Assembly (NCBI RefSeq): GCF_964355755.1
Contig: NC_092675.1
Span: forward strand, 20,164,912 to 20,228,911
Direction: 5' to 3'
DNA from: Antedon mediterranea
Taxonomy: Eukaryota > Echinodermata > Crinoidea > Comatulida > Antedonidae
Length of the DNA stretch: 64,000 nt
Shown: in pieces, positions 50,401 through 61,400 of the stretch
Position numbering within the stretch: position 1 is the stretch's first letter
Layout: each line of letters begins with the position of its first letter
Notes under the pieces: generated by a model
The model's input: only the letters and a program-made list of their open reading frames with translations
Database searches by the model: none
Told to the model about the DNA's origin: nothing
Position numbers and translations under genes: made by a program

Positions 50401-53400
50401 GACATCCTAACTTGCAAAGCTATGTGGTAGAGTGCCAAGTCATAGCAAGTTTGAAATTGTCACCCGCTTCACTCAGCTTTGGTCAAATTGTCACTTGATT
50501 CACTTAGCTTCGGTCAAATTATCTGAAGATGGTTTGGTTAATGGGTTTTAATCTTTAAAATCCTAAGAGCTAATCTAATAGCTTATGAAATACAGGACCA
50601 GGCCACAACAGTTAATCATCAGAGTTTGGTCTAGACATTAGCCAGTGCTGTTTATTCACCGTTAAATCTGTTACAGTAGTACATGATTGTTAATAGTAAT
50701 ACACTGCATGTCTCCGAATAAAATATATTTTTAAAATGTGAGTTAAAAACTACTGTAGTGTAAAGTAATGACAAATGAAAGTAAATGTGACAACTAAACA
50801 TGGATGAATAATCATTAAAAAAACTATGGAACCCAGTACAGATAGCATATATCTGGGATGGACAAGAACCTCCCTTTCCTACACAACCAATATTTCAACA
50901 GTAATAAAGTGATTTTCCTCTCTCCATAATCAATACAGCAATATGCATGTACAGTACTGTACATCTAATGTCATGATTGGGCGCACTGAACTGCGACAGG
51001 CATTAAAGTCGGGCGATTTCCTCAATGTAGGCTTTTGGAACATTTTAGCAAGTTCAAGTTCAAGTTCAGAAATGATTTTCCCAAACACATTTGTATGAAA
51101 AAAAGTAACAGGAAGACAAACAATTGACATGACATTGAAAATACGATAACTGGCAGCTGGCAATCAATGTCATTTAGATATAATACAGTTGTTTCTGATC
51201 CAAAAACAAAATTATTACTTTATCCAATTTGAAAAATCCATCTTTCGAAATTAGTTGTGGTAGTTTTTTTTATCCAAAATTGTTACTATATAAAACTTGG
51301 TCTATCCGTTTGTTATGAAATGAAAATTCAATCTTAAATAGTGCATATAAAAGTTCTTAATGCATTGTAAACATTATTAACCCAGTAATTTTAGATCAAA
51401 CACAGTAAGTACTTAGCCTGTGGGTCACCTATCGCTAACCCCAAGCTTTACAGTAGATAATAAGATTAACGACAAAGTAAAATCACACTATAACCATCTC
51501 TAGATCAGTCAGTTACAATACTTCACCTAAATAGATAAAGAAAATGTCATGTACTTGATCAAAAGTAATGCAAATGCACGGTTGATTGACAGTAGCACAC
51601 TAAAGCTTCCATTAAATTTATATAATAGATTTGTACCCATGGAATGATACACAAGGTTGACTTCCCACAACCTAGACAAAAGCAAACTGATCAAAATCTT
51701 GTATTCATCTAAAACGTTTCAGAAGTTCGTTCCAGTACAATACTTAGAGTAAGCTTTTAAAAGTCTACACATTTAAAATAGCTAATTGAATTGGCTTTCT
51801 TTATTAAATTAAACAGGTACAAAATACTATTAATAATACAAAAGTAAATTTATGACAATAGTCCATTTTTAGCACACTTTTTAATGAAAGAAATTTTTAA
51901 AAAAATTAAAAGATGCAGTGGCGGATCTAGCGGGGGGGGGGGGGGCGTGTGGGGCGTACGCCCCCCCCCCACCTATTTTTTAAAGATTTTTTTTTTTTTG
52001 AAAAAAATTAAATAGATTTTAAAAACACGTATCGTTTCGACGGTCATTTTCATAGTGAAAATAGTACGTCGGAGCACATCGTCAGCTTGATCGCATTCCA
52101 CCAAGCATGTACGTCGAAATCCTTTGTGTACTATCAATCTCTAGCGTTACCAACGATCATTCACAGTTAAGTGTAAAAGGAGCAAGTTGATAAAAGCCAC
52201 GTGGTGAGCTTGGTCGCGTCCTACTAAGCAGGTCGGCATCCTTTGTGATCGTCACTCCCGTATTGTAGAGTAGCGGTACCTCCGACGATCAATAGAGTTT
52301 ATGAAGTCACATGGTCAGTGCTACTATACTACGCGCCCATTTATTAAGTACAATAAAAACAAAGGCTAGGACTGTATAGTGCCTATGAAAATTATCCCGT
52401 TAGGCCTATATTTTATTAAAACATACTACTATTAAAATATTAACAATGCTGCAGCATTTCATGACCCTTGTTGTTTTATTTGCTTTTCCGTCGATGATTC
52501 TCATAAACAAATCGCGATGACAAAAGAGGTGTTTTGTTTTTTTCAAATCACTAAATATAATGTAATGATGATCGAGCCGGACCGCTAATTTTTAAACGAT
52601 CGTTTAAAGCAGGTCGTTGAATATGCCATGATTTTAATTGTCAAAAACATGATCGTCAGTCGATGGCTCGGAGTTTCGATAAATCTCGCGTCGCATGTGT
52701 TACTGTACGTGGTGGTGGAAAACACTCTCAGCAAGTTTCCTTCATTAATATGCATTAACGTGACGTCATTTTACTTTAGCTGCATGGATGGATGCGAAGA
52801 AGTAGTCACCGCGATCGACCCGGCGCGCGTGTAAGAAAATAATACCGGCCTAGGCTAGAACAAGTTTATGCTTATATAAAATTAAAAGCTGAAAAACATC
52901 GTCGCGTTGTAAAAATATAGATGTAAAGTACAGGCAAGTTGTTAGCTTGCTTTGGTACCCTAGGTAAGTATCAGCTGCATGTTCCACATGTCGTAATTTG
53001 CGAGCTTTAGAGTGTTTGGTAAATGACATTATGAGATGTTTGTAAATCGTTTTAAACGAATTACAATGCGCTAGAACGCCAACATTTCCTGGACCCCGAC
53101 CGGGGCCCCTTGGCGGCCCCCTGGCCCCCAGCCAATGTTTGCTCGCTTCGCTAGCAAGGCTACGCCACCCCTATTTCAAAATCCTGGATCCGCCCCTGAG
53201 ATGCAAGCCTTGTTCACATTAGACTTGAAAAAATGGTAAATTTTTTACCAAAGTAATGAAGGTTTAGCCTTGTTCGCACTAGACTTGTGGTATCATTTAA
53301 CACAAAATTAGAACATGTAAGCCATGTTCACATTAGACTTGAAAAATGGTAATTTTTTAACAAAAGTAATGAGGGTTTAGCCTTGTTCGCACTGGACTTG

Positions 53401-56400
53401 AAAAATGTTAAATTTAACAAAAGTATGAAGGTTTAGCCTTGTTCACACTGGACTTGAAAAATGTTAATTTTAACAAAAGTATGAAGGTTTAGCCTTGTTC
53501 GCACTGGACTTGAAAAATGTTAAATTTAACAAAAGTATGAAGGTTTAGCCATGTTCGCACTGGACTTGAAAAATGTTAAATTTAACAAAAGTATGAAGGT
53601 TTAGCCTTGTTCGCACTGGACTTGAAAAATGTTAAATTTAACAAAAGTATGAAGGTTTAGCCTTGTTCATACTGGACTGGTAAATTTATCCAGTAATCAA
53701 GGTTTATCAGTGAATTTGACAATTGTTTATACTTGGATAATTTCACGCAGATTCCCTTAGCTTCAGTCAAATTATCTGAAGATGGTTTGGTTAATGGGTT
53801 TTAATCTTTAAAATCCTAAGAGCTAATCCAATAGCTTATGAAATACAGGACCAGGCCGCAACAGTTAATCATCAGAGTTTGGTCTAGACATTAGCCAGTG
53901 CTGTTTATTCACCGTTAAATCTGTTACAGTAGTACATGATTGTTAATACACTGCATGTCTCCGAATAAAATATATTTTTTAAATCTGAGTTAAAAACTAC
54001 TGTAGTGTAAAATACTGACAAATGAAAGTAAATGTGACAATTAAACAATTAAACATGGATGACTAATCATAGTTTTAGTCCATGGTAAGTAAGTTATACT
54101 GGGCAAGTAGTAGTCTGTACAATTCACTGCTGATCTTGGTTAAGAGGGAATTGTCAACTACCATATGAGGGAAATATATGTTTTAACACTACAGTATGAC
54201 AACCCCCTATTCAGGGGACACTTTTTTGTGAAATGGAGGATAACAAAAATGGGACATATTTCTAAAGTAGAAATATATAGAACCGTACTTTAAGAACCCT
54301 ATTCAATGGATACTATCCAGTGAAACGAACTATAACAATCTATTAATGCAAAATTTCGAAATATAATTCAAAATCAATAGTTTCACTAGGACACTGAATA
54401 CAAATTATGTTTACGACAAATTATTTAAGAGTATTAAAAGTGGTATCAGGGGAGTGAACGAGGCGAGACACGAAAACAACCTTGATACTGTAATATTATT
54501 TGTAAGTATATATGTCTACAACAGTCTTATTAGTAAATATAGATGACCTATTAAATTGCAAATGATCTTTTTAGGACATCAAGACAAACTTTATTAATTT
54601 ACAAACAGATTGTAAGGTCTTGTCGTAGTATAAAAATATTCTAAAGTACATGAAATGAATAAAATTCACAATTTTATTTTAAATTGCTTCTTATGATACT
54701 TTTTCATTTCTATTGTTCTGTATTGTAAATTAAGTTTTTTAGCTGGACTTACAGGAAAAACAATTTATAATATTGAATGAATATCAACAATAAACACGTC
54801 TATCTATCTAAAATAAAATTATTCTCAATTTAATTCAATCAAATTAAGTACCAGTTTTTGTGGTTTTTTTTTTTCAATTAAAAAAACCTGTACTACCTGA
54901 ACTGTACTACAACAATATTCTAAATACCACAGTACAAAAAAGCCAATAGTCTATTCTGCTGTACAGTAACAGAATTTTGGTGAAACATAATACTGTATAA
55001 TTTAAAATATAAAGAATGGAATTTGAATGATTTGCCTTCAAGGTATCAAAAATTAAATTGGGTGGAAGGAACAATTCTGATCATGATCGAATCTTTTTTT
55101 AAAGGGAATACTATAATCTTTAACACGTTGTATGCAAATTTCGAAGTGTAATTTATGAATCTAATTTTTTTTATAAAACACATAAACAAATGTCTTGAAA
55201 ATTACGCAAAGATGGTCTTAGAAAAATGTAATATTGATTATCCTATTATTTATAATAAATGAGAACAATCAAAACATCTAAGTATGATTGAAACATGAAT
55301 AATCATATATATATAATTACTGTAGTATTAGAACAGTAGTATTCCTTGGAGCTTCTCCAGTCATTAAAATTGTACAAAACATGCCTACTGTTCCCTAGCT
55401 ACTAGCTAAAATGAAACAAATTTATACAGTTGGGCCAACATAATTCGAATACAGAATGTTGTTATATTTTTACAACTTGCCAAATAAGGCATAAATAACA
55501 TTTTCCTGCCTAAATAATTGCACTCTGCTTTCTTCTATTTCAACTTTTCTTCAAGTTGTTCTATTTATATCCTTCGTAAATCTTGAAATAATATTGCAGA
55601 GGTCAAGTTCAATCAGTCTCATTTTACTCTAAATATTATAAAAACAAAAATTAAATTGATAGGCTAATTTGTTTTAATTTTTAAAATATAAATGGGGGGT
55701 AATTTGAGAATGTACAGTACCGGGTTTGCAAAGTTTAATTTAAAAGCAATACTACTTATTATTTTTCATTGTTTTTTAACCATTACAATACATACTGTAC
55801 TTACTGTATCCTTGGCATAATTATTGCTAGTGGCTAAAAGAAGATTCACGTCAAATTCGGTTCAATATGGTTGGCATTTATGAATATTCTTTAGCACATA
55901 AAATTTAATTTTCTTAGCAATGGCGGCGTTAACAACAAGTAAAGCAAGTTACTTTAAATCCATTTCCTCTTAGCAATGGCGGTGTTAACAACAAGTAGTA
56001 AGTTTTATAAATCTGGCCCCAAATATTATAATATGATAATTTATGATGATATGGTGTATATACAGTAATATACCATTTTAGCACGACTTCTAAAGCACCT
56101 TTCAGAATATATTCCTATATCAGACAGCCCACAACTTTGGACTTTTACTTTTATCATGCACAGAACCGGAAAAGAAAATGACATCACATATGAAAAATAA
56201 TATTTGTTTCCAAGAAAAAAGCAAGAATACTGTTTTAACTATTCAACAGTCTGTGTTATGGAGAAACAGGAAGTAGCGTAATACTTTAACAGGATATCTG
56301 AATGCTACGCCATAATTAAATGATGTCTAGACCTAATTTAAATATCATAAAATTTTTCGTCCACAAACACCTTCTGTATCTCTCTTAAGGTGAAACTGTA

Positions 56401-59400
56401 TAGTTCCACTTTAGACTTGAAGAGTTTAGCATACTCGCCGTAGCACTACAGGATCAGTGCCTTGTCTTTTTAAAATTGTAGATGTGCTACAAATTGCACT
56501 CCTCAATACATTCAGGGATGCTGTAGGTGTGCTGTTTGTATTTTGGTGTTTAGAAGTTTACAAAATTTAAGTGTGTTGTAAATCACACTCCTCACAAGGG
56601 CAGTTTAGGAGTGTGTTAAGTGAGTGATTGCACTCGCTCACCTCAAAAGAAAAGGCCTGACTGATACTATTGCATACATTTTAGTATTTAATACACTACA
56701 GTAAAGGTTTTCGGGATTTGATGGGTTTGGCAATACCCTTTATGGATACTCTGATAGGCTTCAGCATGTACATTAACATTACACAAACATACAGTAGCTT
56801 TAAAGAAATTTAAACTGTAACCTTTAAATGTTTCCTCACGCCCTTTCACATTTCATTATTTCACATAGAATATTATGTTTTTATAAAACCTAAAAAAACA
56901 AGCTAAGACCAGTAATAATAAATATTCCAGTTGCTTTAAATTAAACCTCCAATGGCAATTATTATTCTATAGATAATTAACAGTGGTATCTGACACCGGA
57001 GAGCAATATACCGTAAGCTTCTTGCTAATGGGAAAATACCTTCATAGGATATCATAGATTCCCAATCATTTCCGGTCACTTTCTTTTGATCTATTACACT
57101 GACCTCTATCACACTGTGCTTATTGTTAAATTTTCTGTACCAAAGCAATGAATAATACATTTCTGCCATGTACACCCTACAATTTGCTATGATACGGATA
57201 GCTACAATACAGTAAAAACATGTGAAAAGTATCTTGAGTAAGACTAAGGCTTAGTTTACACTATTAAATTAAAATTAAATATTGTTGACAGCTACCTAAA
57301 GTATAGTACTGTTAAGCAATAGTAGAACCATCAAAAATCAAAAACACATTTTTGTGTAGTACTGTATTATTAGTATATTATATCAGCCAAAATAATGAAT
57401 AATTTATTGTGTTTTATTTGTGTTGTTTATGTTCTCTTCTATACTATAAGTGTGGTGAATCATGAGTTTACTGTTGAATGGGAAAAGAAAATAATAAATA
57501 AAATATATTCCACTGTACATATGATTGATATTTCCTGTTCTGAAAATAAATAAAACCGTGGAATTGATTGTGTACAGTCTATGGTTATGGCTGCACCTAC
57601 TATTATTATTAATATTATAATTATGTACTGTACTTACAATTCACACCATACATTAATTTATATCATGCCTTATTAATTATTTCTGAAGCAGACTTTAGCA
57701 ACAATGTGACCCAGGGTCAACTAAAATGTATCCAGATGTGTATACAGTACTGTGTATTAAAGGATAAAACATCATATACTGTATGCCTTGTGACACTTAT
57801 TGTTATTTATAATTAATTAGTTTAGGCAATCAAGCAAATAATGCTACTAGGTAGAATATATTAATTTCAATAATAATAATTTTTATCAGTAAGTCCGCCT
57901 AAAGGATTTTGAGGAAAACCAAGTGGTACAGTATGATGACATTAATGATTTTCCAGAAGCATTCTATTTATAATTAATAATTTTATTCACACAGCACCAA
58001 AGACATTAGTAGTATTAAGTACAGTTAACAAATTACAAGTCTTGCTGTATTGGCGCAGAAGCAATGGAAAGGTATTTTGTTTAATGTACAAAGCATTGTT
58101 CAAGTACTGTATGAATCTAAATCATTTTAATCATTAAGATATCAAAATAAAACATTAAAAGGACACATATTGATACTACAGTCGACTCCGCCTAAGTCGA
58201 ATCTAATGGGACCGGTATAAAAATTTGAGTTACGCGAACTTCGACTTACAGATTTGTCAAAAAAATGCTAGGCCTAGGTTCACTCACTAGCTGCGCTATG
58301 GCTAGGCCTATATAGTGGACCCTGCCCTGTCGCGATCGCGGCCCACGCGATGAGCCTTCTTGAATTGAATTTGCTTAGCTAGCTAGCTAGGCCTAATAAA
58401 TGCTAAGCCTCTTTATCGACAATGATAAACTGTATTTTTCCGAAACAATACAAAACGTATATTTATAATAAATACATTTCGGTTCTTATTCGAAATCGGT
58501 ATCTATTGTTTATTGCCATCTGTCTAGCACAAAATAGGTACCCACAAAACGCCGCTCAAGTTCTCAACTCTGAAACAACTCATACACTATACACTAGCGC
58601 GAGTTGTAGGACGCCGCCTATACTATACAACCTGCTTGAGAGAACCGATATGGTCCCACATTTTTCCCTCTGTTGTTTGTTTATCGAATTACGTACGTTT
58701 CATCGGCTTTTTTAACGCGTTGTTGCCACGTAATTTGTGAATTCGACTTATACGATATAAATCACTAAAGAATGTGTGTGTTCGGACCGCAAAAAGACGT
58801 CGACTTAGACGAATTTCGACTTAGAAAAATTCGACTTAGAAATAAAAATTACACAGTATTGTATAGGAAAGAATTGGGACTTTCCTAAAAATTCGACTTT
58901 TGCGATTTTTCGACTTACGCGAATTCGACTTAGGCGGAGTCGACTGTATATAGCCATACTACTACTACTGTAGTTGGCGTTTACTGTATAGTCACTCTCA
59001 TAGACATTGCACCAACATGGTTAACTTAATAAAGGACATGAAAGTCTTTATAGTATTGCATTTCAATTTCAAATCAAGGTGGTGGTGGACCTGGTTAGCG
59101 ACGTCCACATCTTTAACCCTATAATATGTTGACATGGGAAGACTGTTTACCCATGTTGAAAATGGTAAGATCCTTTTTACCCTATAAATATGTAAAATCA
59201 TTAATACAACATGTGTGTAATCATAATTAAAATATAAAGCAGTTCCAAGAATGAGATTGGTTATGGCGTGTGGACGTGTGGAAGTTTGGTTCTTCTATCC
59301 TACTGTACTGTAGACCTTTTCCAATTCATCAAACAGTTTTTTGAATAAAAAATGTCCATGCCTACACACTGGTTTCCGACTTAATCAAAATATTACTATA

Positions 59401-61146
59401 AATAAAACAAATTCTGGCTATCCAGTGTTGTACAATAGGGTACAACTGTACCATATGTTTCTAAACCGCACCTGATAGTGTTTTTTTGGATCAGTAGAAT
59501 AATACAATGACTAATAATACAGTAGATAGAAAATATGTGTGGGTTTCAAATGTGGGGTAGTATGTAAACAAAGAAATCTGTTACTGGGCGTAAACAATTT
59601 GTAGTTACTGTAGTTTAAGAAATAAACCAAACTGAAAAGAAGTGTAAAAATTCAGTAAAAAAAAAATTGAAAAATTGTTCATAGTTCACACAAGGATGGA
59701 AAGCTTATTCTTCCTTGCATAATACCTCAGGATACATACCACCTATTGCTTCCTGCCTCAACCTTTAATATCTGTGTAACTTAATACAGTACCTTCATCT
59801 TCCATGATAATATTCTACTTTGTTTTCATAGGCAGATCAAGGAGGGGTGGGGTGCGCAAGATCCAAGTGCTGTATATTGAAACATTTAATCATAGAACAG
59901 AGGGAGACGATCTTAGTGATGGCTAGTTTGTCATTGAGGGACTCTAGACACGAAATAGTTATTTTTACATGTAAATAATTTCTGCTCATTTATATTGATT
60001 AATTAAATGTTTTTATGAACTTGAGTAACACTTAAAAATTAAATACATTACAAACAATATAACATTTCAAAGAAAACCATGAGTAAAGACTCAGCTGTAG
60101 TTATTAATGGATATCCCATTTCATTAGGGTCCAATGAAAAACAAAATCCCTATCTTTAACAAATTTACCATGTTCGATAGAGTATATTGTAATTCATATC
60201 GTATGATACTCTAGTCTGTTATTTATAAATAAAAACACATAATCAGTTTATGCACCTTTATTTATGCATTAAACTCTGCTGAAATAAACAGATATTAATT
60301 TTGTTGTGTTGCGTTAACTGTTTAATTTTTCGTTGGCCACATGCTTACCTCAAATGACCAGGTACAATCAACACCAGCAAATTTCTTGACACATCGACCG
60401 ACCTCGACATCCTCATGCGTACTCCACAAATTTTTTAAGCAATAACTTATATGAGGAATCATACGCCGTAGAGTCTCCCGGCTAAATATCATTCCTGGTC
60501 CTCCCATACAAAAATTCTCTCCTTGTTTAAGATACAATAAACCTTCTTCATCTTTACTACCTAGACCAGCTTGTCCAATAAAATGAGTTTTACTACTGTT
60601 GATGGACCGAAGGAATGTCTCCATTTTATCTCCACGAACATAAACATCGTCATCTGCTCGCATAAACCATTCATACTCGTCTATATAATTATCATGAATA
60701 TATTTTAACATCATAAATGACTTCTTTTGTGGTGGATACGAGTCATCTACACTTGTTAACTTTACCACTGGTAGTTGTTGTAAACTCTCATTAACTTTTG
60801 ATGTTCCACTTGTAAAACACATAACTTTACCAGGTATTGTGTTTGCCCAAGTCCTATGTACAGCTAAGCATCTTGTTGATAAATATTTTTCAGCAGTCAT
60901 AACACCTACAAATAATAATTTACTACTGGGAGTGGGTTGTTCCCGTGAAGTTCTTTGATGAAGATTTTTCTGTAAGCCTATATCAAACTCTTTAGAATCC
61001 AAATGTTTGCAGCCTACATCCTTCGGACTGCCTGGGGAAACACTTACGCCGATTCTCAGCCACGTCGTCAGACAGAAGCTCACGACTAGGCTTACAAGAA
61101 TACTCCATACTTCCCGTGAATATAACCTGGATCTCCGCATAGCCAT
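42857..61146 (-). CDS. CHSY1: Chondroitin sulfate synthase 1-type bifunctional glycosyltransferase
   Basis: Two exons, 61146-60349 (266 codons) and 44401-42857 (514 codons plus stop), join in phase 0 across GAG/GTAAGC and TTTTCTAG/ATG to give a 780-aa protein (human CHSY1 about 802). The junction WSFE-MQSLFYNNY matches the vertebrate sequence without a gap. It is a type II Golgi membrane enzyme that polymerises chondroitin by alternately adding glucuronate and N-acetylgalactosamine. Both DxD-type sites are present: DDD at 165-167 and DVD at 620-622. The GWGLEDVDL signature is at 704-712. No disabling change was seen. CHSY3 is the other possibility; invertebrates usually have one pre-duplication gene. 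Transcribed towards 39.7 kb; its intron of about 16 kb is a repeat trap. Confidence 0.96.
44486..45225. mobile_element. 740-bp fold-back element with 8-bp target duplication
   Basis: The ends are GGGTATTGCTAAACACCGC and its inverse GCGGTGTTTAGCAATACCC, and GTCATTTT lies on both sides (44478-44485 and 45226-45233). The whole element is a palindrome centred near 44853. Each half contains two tandem copies of the block AACCCCACCGAACCAACAT ... CCACTGGGTATAT ... TTTCTACTGTTAAC, so the structure is L1-L2-R2-R1. The 8-bp duplication suggests hAT. It sits 85 bases upstream of CHSY1 exon 2. Confidence 0.85.
47768..47969. mobile_element. MITE, CAGGCCTTGTCTTTT family, copy 2
   Basis: Starts CAGGCCTTGTCTTTC, ends AAAAGAAAAGGTCTG, and shares the whole 200-bp interior with the copies at 25200 and 56456 (GTAGGTGTGCTATAAATGGC, AAGTTTAGGAGTGTGC, ATCGCACTCGC). 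In the CHSY1 intron. Target duplication unclear. Confidence 0.8.
50182..50283. mobile_element. MITE, TCTACACTATCAAA family, copy G
   Basis: Starts TTAAGCTCTGTCTACACTAT and ends with TATATGGGCACATCACAGAG then CTTTA. The right arm is shortened, lacking the CATAAAGTTTGATAG block. In the CHSY1 intron. Confidence 0.7.
50502..50815 (+). repeat. 314-bp direct duplication, copy 1
   Basis: Nearly identical to 53756-54070 in the same orientation. Shared blocks include AATTATCTGAAGATGGTTTG, CAGGACCAGGCC, TTGGTCTAGACATTAGCC and TGTCTCCGAATAAAATATA, with only a few substitutions and short indels. Non-coding. Confidence 0.85.
51916..53198. mobile_element. 1.3-kb DNA element with GGCGGATC ends and AGATG duplication
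   Basis: The left end CAGTGGCGGATCTAG and right end CTGGATCCGCCCCTG are inverted, and AGATG lies directly on both sides (51911-51915, 53199-53203). Long G and C runs follow the left end. The interior is richer in CpG than its surroundings. A 68-codon ORF at 52628-52834 resembles nothing I know, so it is probably non-autonomous. Related termini occur at 1982-2110. Confidence 0.7.
53205..53690 (+). repeat. 56-bp minisatellite, about nine units
   Basis: The unit contains TTAGCCTTGTTCGCACTGG, ACTTGAAAAATGTTAAA and TTTAACAAAAGTATGAAGG. GCC landmarks lie at about 53263, 53321, 53379, 53436, 53492, 53548, 53604 and 53660: the period settles from 58 to exactly 56. Units are most alike on the right, so the array has probably grown there. 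It directly abuts the 1.3-kb element. Confidence 0.85.
53756..54070 (+). repeat. 314-bp direct duplication, copy 2
   Basis: Second copy of 50502-50815. Differences include AAACAATTAAACATGG (an extra AACAATT-like insertion near the end) and loss of TAGTAA after TGATTGTTAA. The 1.3-kb element and the minisatellite lie between the copies. Confidence 0.85.
54188..54310. mobile_element. DNA transposon fragment with TTCAGGGGACAC block
   Basis: CACTACAGTATGACAACCCC, then TATTCAGGGGACACTTTTTTG, and a later CCTATTCAATGGATACTATC recall the blocks at 20047-20190. Ends are not definable. Weak call. Confidence 0.3.
56456..56659. mobile_element. MITE, CAGGCCTTGTCTTTT family, copy 3
   Basis: Starts CAGTGCCTTGTCTTT and ends AAAAGAAAAGGCCTG. 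The interior matches copies 1 and 2 across the full length. In the CHSY1 intron. Target duplication not clear. Confidence 0.8.
58179..58946. mobile_element. 768-bp TA-targeted DNA element (pogo/Tigger-like ends)
   Basis: Ends CAGTCGACTCCGCCTAAGTC and the inverse GACTTAGGCGGAGTCGACTG are perfect over 20 bases, with TA on both sides. Subterminal TTCGACTTA blocks repeat several times near the right end. The interior has AGGCCTA/CTAG-rich sequence at 58265-58400. The 97-codon ORF at 58422-58715 does not resemble a transposase, so it is non-autonomous. In the CHSY1 intron. Confidence 0.75.
60349..61146 (-). CDS. CHSY1: CHSY1 exon 1: signal anchor and N-terminal transferase domain
   Basis: Residues 1-266. 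A short basic cytoplasmic tail (MAMRRSRLYSR) precedes a membrane anchor at about 14-34, then a stem of about 40 residues. The fringe-like transferase fold starts at LLFVGVMTAEKYL (77-89) and includes DDSYPPQKKSFMMLKY, RADDDVYVRG (metal-binding DDD at 165-167), NFCMGGPG and THEDVEVGRC. In vertebrates this half is assigned the beta-1,3-glucuronyltransferase activity. The donor is at 60348. ATG choice: first in-frame Met, and the next (codon 3) would barely change the protein. Confidence 0.95.
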
Positions 61147-61400
61147 ATTGAAACTTTGCTTCCTAGCCTGAACAAATCACCGAATCTAACATCACATTTG
61201 TATCAAACACCGGAGCACATGTTTATTGAATGTGAATAATAAAAATTTACTATAAATTCCACACTCCATCGTAGTCCAAACAACAATGGTGACTACTTGA
61301 GTAGACTGGTAAAAGTACAGTGTGGTCGGGCGGTAATGCAATTGGATGATCAGAAGGTTACGTCATAACTACTTTGCATGCTAAATCAGAAACTTAGTTT
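61147..61400 (-). promoter_or_regulatory. Probable CHSY1 promoter with CRE-like site
   Basis: Upstream of the CHSY1 start codon on the minus strand are a CRE-like TGACGTAA (plus-strand TTACGTCA at 61358-61365) and a CCAAT in the minus orientation near 61340. The two are about 20 bases apart and 200 bases upstream of the ATG, reasonable promoter positions. No TATA box was chosen. Inferred from motif and position only. Confidence 0.4.

Larger units (their letters stand above)
44402..60348 (-). other. CHSY1 intron
   Basis: The 15.9-kb intron holds a 740-bp fold-back element (44486), MITEs (47768, 50182, 56456), a 314-bp direct duplication (50502 and 53756), a 1.3-kb element (51916), a 56-bp minisatellite (53205) and a TA-targeted element (58179). 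No further coding exon was recognised; ORFs such as 46447-46851 lack family resemblance. Stretches 45226-47767, 48000-50180 and 54310-56450 show only AT-rich sequence. Confidence 0.75.

Noticed and set aside
56701-56760. Second copy of the 44486 fold-back element
   Set aside because: GGGTTTGGCAATACCC resembles its terminus, but the match is too short and no second end was found.
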